Positions 53,236 to 61,839 of a stretch of 64,000 nucleotides of DNA are shown piece after piece. The first letter of the stretch is position 1. Every line of letters starts with the position of its first letter. Position numbers and translations under genes: made by a program. This stretch comes from Paralithodes platypus. Its lineage: Eukaryota > Arthropoda > Malacostraca > Decapoda > Lithodidae. The DNA lies in assembly GCA_032716605.1 (NCBI GenBank), contig CM064572.1:40024132-40088131 (forward strand). Direction: 5' to 3'. A model generated the notes under the pieces. It saw nothing but the letters and a program-made list of their open reading frames with translations, did not search any database and had not been told where the DNA came from.

Positions 53236-54318
53236 GAAGGTTTGTGGAAAGTACTTAGAATATACGGAGTAGAGGGCAAGTTGCTGAAAGCAGTGAAGAG
53301 CATGTATGAGGGTGCAAAGGCGGCAGTACGTTTGGAGAGTGAGCAGAGCGAGTTCTTTGACCTGAATGTTGGTTTGAAACAGGGGTGTGTGATGTCCCCG
53401 TGGTTGTTTACTGTATATATGGATGGAGTCATGAAAGAAATACTATCAAGAGCAGTGGATGTTGGTGTATCGCTGAAAAGGGAGGGAATTGAGTGGAAGC
53501 TACCTATACTGCTGTTTGCGGATGATACAGTTCTGATGAGTGATAATGAATGGGAGTTGCAGGGTCTGGTAAATGAGTTTGGAACAGTGTGCGAAAATCG
53601 GAATTTGAAGGTAAATGTGGGGAAGAGCAAGGTTATGGTCTTCGAAAGGGGTGAAGTCACAGAGTGTGAGATGAAGCTGAACGGTCAGGCTATGGAGATC
53701 GTCAACTCTTTTAAGTATCTGGGCAGTGTGTTGAGTAAAGATGGGACTATGGATGAAGAAGTGCAGGAGAGGGTACAACAGGGGAAGAGGGTTGTAGGAA
53801 CGCTAAAAGCAGTAACAAGAAATAGGGTGGTCAGTATGGAAGTGAAGAAGTCCTTGCATGACAGTGTGGTAATCCCGACACTGACTTACGGAAGCGAAGC
53901 ATGGACGTTGGTTGAGAGACTCAGACCAAGAGTGAGAGCAGTGGAAATGAATTACTTAAGGAGTGCGTGCGGAGTTACATGGAGGGATAGACAAACTAAT
54001 GAGGAAGTAAGAAGGAGGTGTGGTGTGGAGGTAGATGTGCTGGAAAGTGTGAAAAGGAACAACTTGAGATGGTTCGGCCATATGGAACGTATGGAAAGCG
54101 AGAGAATGACTAAGAGGGTGTACGAGAGCGAGGTGGAGGGACAGAGAGGGAGAGGTAGACCGAATGAGAGGTGGAAGCATGGAGTGAGGAAGTACATGAA
54201 CGAAGGCGGTGCTGGTTGGGGGGAGGGGTGTCGACTGACTGGGGACAGAGGTGCATGGGGGCGGTTCGTTCGTGGCCACCCCTTCGGGGATCACGGCGTC
54301 AGGCAATAGATAGATAGA
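53236..54318 (+). pseudogene. RTE-like LINE, segment 3 (RT second half, C terminus, tail)
   Basis: Resumes in phase after the GAAG duplication: GLWKVLRIYGVEGKLL, then NVGLKQGCVMSPWLFTVYM (motif B), LLFADDTVLMSD (motif C), NSFKYLGSVLSKDGT, a Cys/His-poor C-terminal region with LRWFGHMERMESERM, and RLTGDRGAWGRFVRGHP, stop at 54307-54309. The 3' tail ATAGATAGATAGA is a short tetranucleotide repeat, as RTE-like LINEs often have, and abuts the right copy of the 15-bp duplication. This segment is intact. Superfamily placement is tentative. Confidence 0.88.
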
Positions 54319-54333
54319 TGGATTCCCATATGG

Positions 54334-54480
54334 GTGATATGGGCTGGGTGTGAATGGGAATGCAGTTTCCCGCGATCTTATGACCTTATGTTCTTATGTA
54401 ATTGGGGTTGGGCGTGACTGGGATCTGCCTTGTGTGGGCCGACCGGCTTTTTGCAGACTCCCATTTTCTTATGTTCTTAA
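54334..54480 (+). mobile_element. CR1-like LINE 2, right part (C-terminal codons and 3' UTR)
   Basis: After TGGATTCCCATATGG the sequence supplies the last seven codons and stop of the ORF2 begun at 33.6 kb, then a short UTR with CCTTATGTTCTTATG-type terminal repeats. A second 3' end relic (54401-54480) follows directly, like the pair at 32481-32705. Confidence 0.85.
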
Positions 54481-54747
54481 ATTGACCGGTTGAAGTCAGG
54501 GTCGGGTAGGGATTTGGAGGAGTTCCTGGCAAAAGCGCGCGGAACGGTGAACAGCCATGCTTACAATTTTCACTATTTTTCGCTGAATATAAGTTGCCTC
54601 GCCTCGCTACAATCGTCATCACCACTTCGGCTACCCCACCTCAATCATTGGTTGTTGTTGATGATATTAATATTATTTGTATTGTTGTTATTACCATCTT
54701 TATTATTGGTAGACGTATTCTCGTATTTATTAAGTAACACCCAGTTC
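54481..54747. other. Non-coding stretch
   Basis: No supported feature. AT-rich second half with TTATTATTG-like triplets. Confidence 0.5.
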
Positions 54748-54751
54748 TTAA

Positions 54752-54958
54752 CCCCTTCTTTACCGACGACGTTTTCTTAATTATATCCTAGCTCTATTTA
54801 GACGATTTTGTGCAGTTTAAGAAGGATCTGTGGTAGTATAATGGGTTAAGTGAGATCGTTTGAAGCATGTTACTTGCTGGAGGCCCTTTTGAAACTGTAT
54901 ACAATCGCCTAATAGTAGCCAGAATAAAGATAAAAGGACGTCGGCGGTACAGAAGGGG
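54752..54958 (+). mobile_element. TTAA MITE family B, complete copy
   Basis: 207 bp with inverted ends CCCCTTCTTTACCGACGACG and ACGTCGGCGGTACAGAAGGGG-like right end, flanked by TTAA at 54748-54751 and 54959-54962. Interior shares AAGAAGGATCTGTGGTAGTA and TTGCTGGAGGCCC with the other copies. The CCC start and TTAA target are those of piggyBac-mobilised elements. Confidence 0.85.
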
Positions 54959-54962
54959 TTAA

Positions 54963-55084
54963 CATTAATCATCAATTACAAACCCCAATGCACTTGAATA
55001 AACTAATGAAAGCATATGGTCCTCCAGGGATTCAAACTCGGGACACCACACCCAGAACATAAGCATCTAAACCATTACACGACC
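54963..55084. other. Short unique stretch with a split B-box-like sequence
   Basis: Contains CCTCCAGGGATTCAAACTCGG and CATAAGCATCTAAACCATTAC, which resemble an antisense tRNA-like SINE head. Too short and diverged to assign. Confidence 0.3.
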
Positions 55085-55267
55085 AACACAGTTATTTCAG
55101 CTGCGTTTAGACAATTTTATGAAGCTTAGGAAGGATGTATAGTAGCTAAAAGGTTAAATTGAGATAGTCTGTAGCGTATTAATTAGTAGACGTCCTTCTT
55201 AAGCTGAATAAAATACTTTAATAGTTGGCTAAATATAATGAAAAGATTGTCACCGGTACTGAAGGGG
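55085..55267 (+). mobile_element. TTAA MITE family B, diverged copy
   Basis: Right end ACCGGTACTGAAGGGG then TTAA (55268-55271). The interior is a diverged family-B body (GAAGGATGTATAGTAGCTAA, GATAGTCTGTAGCG). The left end is unclear. Confidence 0.65.
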
Positions 55268-55271
55268 TTAA

Positions 55272-55626
55272 GGCGAGATGGTCTATTTTTGTGGCCCCCT
55301 TTCTACCTCACTTTAGCCCCATTAGTTTTCAGATTTTAAGACGTTTGTTCCATTAGTTTGGTGATTTTAAGACTCCCCCCCCCCCATTCCTTTGTCATTA
55401 TCAAAACTGTTCATGTCATTTAGGTGTCAATTTTTTCCTGGCGAGCGATAGCGAGCCTGTAATTTAAGCCGAACCGGCCTTTTTCTATTGAAACATTTAC
55501 ACATTTATCTTGAAAGGAGGTCTAAGGTGTGTTTTTTTGTGTTTAAATTGATGGAAGTTTAGCGAGGAAACTAAAAAATAAGTTAATCAATAAATATACA
55601 GACTAAACACTAGAAGCACTATCCCC
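55272..55626 (+). mobile_element. TTAA MITE family A, complete copy abutting family B
   Basis: Flanked by TTAA at 55268-55271 (shared with family B) and 55627-55630. 355 bp, landmarks in plus order from TTTAGCCCCATTAG through GGCGAGCGATAGCGAGCCTG to ACTATCCCC. Confidence 0.75.
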
Positions 55627-55630
55627 TTAA

Positions 55631-56640
55631 GCTGATCATAGAGAGGGTGGGATGGATGTAGCCCCGAAACAACTTCCATTCCTCTTGTACAGTAGCGCTA
55701 ATAATTCATGTCTCAGCTGTCATTACGCTTGGTTCGCTCTGTGATGTATTGATGTCTGTCAGATGTTGAATATGGTGGGTAAGTGTAGGGACATGTTTGT
55801 ATAATCCACTCGATATAAAGAAATGAAGCTTAGATATTGCTGATACCAATTATTGATCAAAACATACTTGGTGCCCAGACATCACTTATTAGTGCGACTG
55901 TACTTTACCGATCAACATGTTATCTGTCAATACCAAGTATAAATACACAAACAGTATGTATTTTTGTATATTTATACTTGATATTGACAGCTTACTTGAA
56001 TTTAAAGGCAATAATAGGGTTGGGTGGTGGCTGATAACTACCGTGTTTGATGGAGGAGCAATAATGGTTTGGTGGTTCTCACAGGTAAACCACGGTAGCC
56101 TTGTCCGTTTCTTAGTCATTAATGTGCGACTTTAACCCTATGACACAGGGACAAGTGGCTTATTTCTACACTTTTGGTAATGCACTATATTGAAAAAAAT
56201 TAGGGGATGGTGTGAAAAAAGCTGTGTCAAAATATCATACTGATCCAACTGTTTGTTAATACGTTATTCCCGAAAAACGATGCCAGACGGTCTCTGAAAC
56301 CCATAGTAAATGGCACGAATGGTTTAAGTAAAAAATTAGATATATATATAAAAAACTAAAATAAAACTAATACAGATTAAACGAGAGAAAAAGAGACGAA
56401 ATGAAACGAAGCCAAAATGTAACTAATCAAAACCAAAGAAGACTAAGCTAAACAAAACCAGACAAGGCCAGACCAAGATTTGGGCCAGAAGAACCTAAAC
56501 AAAGCGATAACTCAAGAAAACGGGCCGAAACTAAAGGAAAACGGCGACTGTTCGTTTTACGGGAGAGATTGACGTAGATCACGGCATGATAACACGGAGC
56601 ATAAAAACCCCGGATGAGTGTAAACAAGCGGTTAGAGAGA
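55631..56640. other. Non-coding stretch containing a long hairpin
   Basis: No supported coding frame. A near-perfect inverted repeat lies at 55924-55990. 56340-56480 is A-rich with AACNAAA-like repetition. Confidence 0.55.
55924..55990 (-). other. 67-nt hairpin with ~28-bp stem
   Basis: CTGTCAATACCAAGTATAAA pairs with the inverted copy ending TTGATATTGACAG across a loop of about 10 nt. The two mismatches are C-A on the plus strand but G-U wobbles on the minus strand, so the minus-strand RNA would pair completely. It could be a tiny MITE or a microRNA-like precursor; no other copy was noticed in the window. Confidence 0.5.
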
Positions 56641-57202
56641 GGGTGTGTGTGTGTGTGTGGGGGGGGGGGGGGAGAGAGAGAGAGAGAGAGAGAGAGTGAG
56701 TGTGGGGGGGGGGGGAGGAGAGAGAGTATGTGTATGTGTGGGGGACGGAGAGAGAGAGTGTGTGTGGGAGGGGGGGGGGAGAGTGAGAGAGAGTGAGTGT
56801 GTGTGTGGAGGGGGGAGAGAGAGAGTGTGTGCATGTGTGGGGGGAGGGAGAGAGACAGTGTGGGGGGGGGAGTGAGAGTGAGTGTGTGTGAATGGGGTGG
56901 AGGTGTAGAGTGAATATATAAAATGTATATTATATGGTAATTATGTGACAGGAGAGAGAGAGAGAGAGAGAGCAAAATGGAAAAACAGTGAGAGTGAGAG
57001 TTAGTACAAGAGCAAGAGAGAGAGAGTGAAAGAATAAGAGACAGAACAAGAAAGAGATAGACAAGAAGATCAGACAGAACAAGAGAGATATAGGAAAAAA
57101 ACCCCAGAAGAACGAGATTGCAATGGTTGTTTCTTGCAATAGAAAGAACTTGGGCTTTTATCATCATATTTACACCTCGTTAGCTGCAACAGACGGCAAA
57201 GA

Positions 57203-57235
<33 letters not shown>
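56640..57235. repeat. GA/GT/G-rich microsatellite cluster
   Basis: Interleaved (GA)n, (GT)n and G runs with strong purine bias on the plus strand. The long open frames on both strands are compositional artefacts. Confidence 0.85.
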
Positions 57236-57240
<5 letters not shown>

Positions 57241-57387
57241 ACTGTTCCACCGATAAGACACAGTCAAACATTTAAGTTGTATACAGTAAATTTCAGTGAT
57301 ATGGATTGTAACAAGGTATTATGTCTCAGTACGAATATAATGCGCACCCATTGCATGACGTTTGAGTTAAAGAGGTTTAGCACTTTA

Positions 57388-57591
57388 CCCCGTTCCAAAT
57401 AGTAGGCTAGAAATTGTGAACTTTAACCTCTATAACTCATAAACGACTAGAGTAATCGAGCTAATGTTTCTACCATTTGGGAAAGGTCAACCAGGGAATA
57501 GGAGTGAAAATTTTAAGCCCATTTCCTCTAGCCCTTTATGAGCTACATAGGTCATGGCTCACGATTTCTGGCCTACCTATTTGGAACAGGG
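57388..57591. mobile_element. Fold-back MITE with TA target duplication
   Basis: 204 bp with inverted arms of about 55 bp (left CCCCGTTCCAAATAG, right CTATTTGGAACAGGG), about 80 percent matching by eye, flanked by TA on each side. Whole-length fold-back and TA targets fit a Tc1/mariner-type MITE. Non-coding. Confidence 0.65.
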
Positions 57592-57973
57592 TATAATATA
57601 CACTGTGTGGAAATATCCAGACTCCACACAGGCTTTGTACCACCTGGAATACACTTCCAAAAGATGATTTAAATACTGTACCTCTTCAGTAGAACATGTT
57701 TTAGAAGAAAACAAATTATAGTGGTTTGCAATGAAGCAACAAGTTGCGCCCGAGAACTTTCAGTCTTCTACTGTACTTCTCACTTCTCAGCTTGTCCTTC
57801 CTCTGTCCAATTACTCTTCTTTCCTATTTTACTCCAGCCATCTGGTCTGGTAGTGGGTTGTACCCTTTGCTATGAGTGTAAGGTACTACACAATCTATCT
57901 TTTTCACGTAGAGTACCTCCATGAAAAGGCCCGCAAAGTCTCTGAGATACTATCCCTTGTAATGTTTGTATCT

Positions 57974-57975
<2 letters not shown>

Positions 57976-58043
<68 letters not shown>
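57976..58043 (+). repeat. (CT)n microsatellite
   Basis: An almost pure CT run of about 68 nt. Confidence 0.95.
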
Positions 58044-58046
<3 letters not shown>

Positions 58047-58109
58047 GCCAAGCCACTGAGAGATACAAGACAACTCGAAGATCATATTTCTTGGTCAGTG
58101 AAGCAGATG

Positions 58110-58275
58110 GCACGGTACTCTTTATTTATTTATTTATATATTATATATTTTTCATATAAGTATTATTAGTATATTTTTATTTATTATTATTATTATTATT
58201 TATTTATATATTATATATTTTTCATATACGTATTATTAGTTTATTTTTATTTATTATTATTATTATTATTTTCTT
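58110..58275. repeat. AT-rich 72-bp direct duplication
   Basis: Two near-identical copies of a TTTATATATTATATATTTTT-containing unit followed by (TTA)n runs. Confidence 0.75.
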
Positions 58276-58568
58276 TGTATGCAATACCGGAATGATACAA
58301 GATCTTTTACCGGCAGCTTTTATGGGCAACTTTATCCTGGTACTATTTCTATTGTATTGGAATATGTTTGGAAGGCAGATTAGGATAGTAGGCTGAATTC
58401 CCATAAAAATGCCTAATTATGCTAAATATCGATATATATATATATGAAATCAACAATCCAACTTCCTTATAGCCTGAAACTCGCAAGTGGTCAATTACCG
58501 AAGGGGTAAAATGCAACGCGAGGGTGGAATTGTACAGCTTTTTGTGCAGCGGCGGCTTTGAGAGGGGT
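58276..58568. other. Non-coding stretch
   Basis: No supported feature. A short (AT)n run at about 58430-58445. Confidence 0.5.
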
Positions 58569-58572
58569 TTAA

Positions 58573-58955
58573 GGGGAGTTGTATTTATTTGTTCATTTAT
58601 TTATTAATTAATTTATTTATTTATTTATTTTTAGATTCCTCCCAAGACCTCCATCATGCTTCGAAAAATATTTGTATTTACTTGATCATTTATTTATCCA
58701 TATATTTATTATTTGAAGTTTCCTACCAGCACCTCCATCAAGCTTCAATTAATAAATACCCCCGAGATCCCCTTTCCAGAAAAATTGTAAATTTTTCGGT
58801 AGAAATATGTTCCGGTCTTGGTTCCTCCTAAATTACAGGCTCGCTATCGCTCGCCAGGAAAAAAATCGACACCTAAATTATACAAAAAATCGCCAAACTA
58901 ATTGGGCTAAGTATGAGGGTGAAGAGAGTCCAGAAAATTACACTCACTTTAAAAA
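58573..58955 (-). mobile_element. TTAA MITE family A copy, antisense
   Basis: Starts after TTAA (58569-58572) with GGGGAG. Reverse-order landmarks are AGACCTCCATCATGCTT, a second similar block near 58730 (CACCTCCATCAAGCTTC), TTTTTCGGTAGAAATATGTT and CTCGCTATCGCTCGCCAGGA. An internal duplication of the terminal 130 bp makes this copy longer. The right end is unclear near a G run. Confidence 0.65.
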
Positions 58956-58999
58956 AAAGGGGGGGGGGGGGGAGGTTTGGACTGCAGTGTTGCCAATTT

Positions 59000-59399
59000 C
59001 TGAAGGTATTGACTTTGTGATTATGTAATGACTTAATTCTACTGTATTTGCCTAAATTGTGTTTATTTTCCTTAATATTGTTGTCCTTGCTTACTTTGTC
59101 TGAGAAAGAGAGAGTGTGTGTGTGTGTGTGAGAGTGAGTGGAAGGGGGGGGGGGGTAATAGAATGATGATGATGAATGAAGATTAGAATATGCTAGGATT
59201 ATTAAGTGTAAAATTACGTTGAGGTTCATTTACCCCTTACCCTCATCATTCTTATTAGTGTATCATGTTCGTTCTCTTCTTCTTCCTCACACTCGAGCCC
59301 GACGCGCCAACCCGCCAACAGCACTTCGCTCTCGCTGCTCGAAATTTGACCATAACTAGAGTACTCCATTACTCATCCCCTTATTTGTTTGCATGAGCT
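59000..59399. other. Non-coding stretch
   Basis: A GT tract at 59115-59130 and a G run near 59147. No gene seen. Confidence 0.5.
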
Positions 59400-60045
59400 G
59401 TAGCTAAGCTCTAGCTTAACTGCCCTGTAGTTGCTTTGCATGTAATTTTGCTGTGTTTTTGACTGATAAACGTTTGTTTAGCGAGACTGCTTTTGTTTAA
59501 ATTTGTACCGGTTAGTGACGACCGACGCTCTAAAGTAAACAAACTACTTGCTTGTTTCATATTATAAAGTTCTAGCACTTATTGTAGATATTTTAGCCCT
59601 CACTGTAGTTAAGTGCTTAGCAAACCACCCAGTAGTTATCTTGCATGACATTGTACTGTAGTTTTGACAGATAAACGTTTGTTTTTCAAAATTCTATTTG
59701 TCAAGTTAGTAGAGACGCCGCCGATACCAGCGCCACCTGTGTACGCATAAACAAACCCTCTTCTTGTATTTTATATATCAAAGTCTAGCCAATACTGTAC
59801 TTGGTTGAATTTTTTATCTTGGTTATCTATATAAATCGCACGCACTAACATTTGTCAAGATAGTTTTAATATTGGGTTAGAATAATTTAGTTACTGTAAT
59901 ACTTTTTGATAGCCTATTTATTAATCGCATTTCAGATACTTGTCACCATAATAATAGGCTTCTCACACTCTTGCCAGGGATATTACTAACTCAATTATTA
60001 TTAGTATTGTGTCGACCACTGTATAAACTAATATACAGGCTTTAG
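59400..60045 (+). repeat. CR1-B 5' region, upstream monomer pair
   Basis: Two related blocks about 205 bp apart share GATAAACGTTTGTTT (near 59465 and 59669), with flanking GTAGTTGCTTTGCATG / GTAGTTATCTTGCATG sequences. Probably the outer part of the CR1-B 5' UTR, though the exact 5' boundary is not defined. Confidence 0.5.
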
Positions 60046-60049
60046 CCTA

Positions 60050-60825
60050 ACTGTGTCATACTGCTAACATAATTTTATTTTTATTTTCAGGCATACAATT
60101 GTGTTCTATTGCTAACATATTCTTTTTGTGATTTACAGACATTAATTGTACCATATTGCTAACCAATATTGTTTGTTACTGTACTGTATACTGCTTTCCA
60201 GTTTTCTCACTAGGCTAAATTAACCCTCTCCCACTTTTTTTCCAGGAAATTTTGTAACTAATTACTAGTCCCTTTGCAATTTTCATGCGTTAACTGTGTC
60301 ATACTGCTAACATCAATTTTTGTTTTATTTTCAGGCATAAATTGTATTCTATTGCTAACATATTTTTTGTGACTTTCAGGCATAATATTCTTTTTGTGAT
60401 TAACATATTCTTTTTGTGATTTACAGGCATTAATTGTACCATATTGCTAACAAATACTTGTTGTTACTGTACTGTATATATACTGTTTTCCAGTTTTCTC
60501 ACTAGGCTACATTAACCCTCTCCCAATTTTTGTTTTTTTCCAGTAAATTTTGTAACAAATTTCTAGTCCATTTGTGATTTTCAGGCTTTAACTGTGTCAT
60601 ACTGCTAACATCAATTTTTGTTTTATTTTCAGGCATAAATTGTGTTATATTGCTAACATACTTGTTTGTGATTTACAGGCATATTAATTTTATCATATTG
60701 CTAACAAAATGTTGTGTGATTTTCAGGAATTAATTGTATCACATTGCTAACATAATTTTTTTGTGATTTTCAAGCTTTAATTGTACCCTTTTGCTAACAT
60801 AAATTTGTGTGATTTTCAGGCATAT
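60050..60825 (+). repeat. CR1-B 5' array of branch-point/3' splice-site-like modules
   Basis: Eleven TGCTAAC heptamers (60062, 60110, 60157, 60305, 60353, 60445, 60603, 60651, 60699, 60745, 60792) occur. Most are followed 21-24 nt after the branch-type A by a T-rich tract ending in CAG (60090, 60138, 60334, 60379, 60632, 60678, 60726, 60819). The last CAG is 21 nt before the ORF1 ATG. A higher-order unit of roughly 245-300 bp is also repeated. The sequence is unlike the CR1-A 5' array. Confidence 0.75.
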
Positions 60826-60840
60826 TGTGATTATATCGTC

Positions 60841-61839
60841 ATGGCGTCGCAACGAACCTGCACGAGTTGTTCCGGTAAATTTGGCCCTACCATGTTTGTT
60901 GATACTGATGTCCAAATTTGTAGATTTTGCCAGCTCCGAGAGAAGATTGCGGATGAATTGAATGCAGCTCACCGCAAGATCGATGCCCTGACTACGAACC
61001 TTGAATCCCTTCAAGAATTTGCCACACTCAACGTAGGAGTGCCCTCGGCTCAAGAAACCACTATGATGTAAACCGCCATTCCAGTGCATACAGTACCGGT
61101 ACCGGTACCCACACCAGCAGCTACCTTAGATGTTGCAGAAAATAATAATGACTCTACTCTCACTCCCCCCCAGGACAACTTTCAGTTAGTGAGAAACAAT
61201 GTGCATCCCAGTACCAGTACCAGGAAGGTCATCCCGACAACATGCCAAAACCGCTTCAAAATTCTTGCTATTGACGAGGAAGAGGAAACGGAAGAAGTTC
61301 GGCTTGTGGGCGACTCCATGGTTCGTGGCCAATTAACCGAGTTCTGCGCCAGGGCACCCAGGACCAGAAAGCGATTCTGTATCCCAGGTGGCGGCGTGGA
61401 CGACATTGTTGCGGCTGTGGAAGAGGTTTCCAGGCTCGCCCCCGCAAGCACTACGTATGTCATCCACGGTGGATCTAACGATGTCCAACGGACGCGATCA
61501 GAGGAACTACTTTGCAAGTACCGGCGGCTGATCAGGTCCTTCAAGGAAAAATCTAATAGAATCTTAATTTCAGGAATTGTTCCCCGGATTGATGTAGAAA
61601 ACCGATTCTACAACATAGCTACCAGTACAAATCGCCGACTAGCCAAACTCTGCAGGGAGGAGGACATCGGCTTTGTCGACACGTGGGATCATTTTTACTC
61701 TGATAAATCTTTGTTTTTAGGAGATGGTGTATATCTCAATGAAGTATGAGCTGCACGTCTTGGTCGTCTGCTGAACGATGCAGTCAAAGATTTCCGTTCA
61801 AAAAACGGGGTCAACCGGGGGTATCCGGGGGTAGTGTAA
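60841..61839 (+). pseudogene. CR1-B ORF1: zinc-motif plus SGNH esterase-like protein, two nonsense codons
   Basis: The frame from the ATG at 60841 runs 332 codons to 61839 with TAA at 61069-61071 and TGA at 61747-61749. The N-terminal CTSCSGKFG and CRFCQLRE pair and the helix match CR1-A ORF1. The linker is shorter. SGNH blocks GDSMVRGQ and GGSNDV are kept, but the third block reads GDGVYLN, with Tyr where CR1-A has the catalytic-position His. Similarity to CR1-A ORF1 is only moderate, far less than for ORF2. It overlaps the start of the ORF2 frame by about 90 bp instead of having the 119-bp spacer of CR1-A. Confidence 0.88.

Noticed and set aside
56448..57167. 239-codon minus-strand frame rich in Ser, Leu, His and Pro
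   Set aside because: Entirely within GA/GT microsatellites; the residues are translations of CT/CA/CC repeats.
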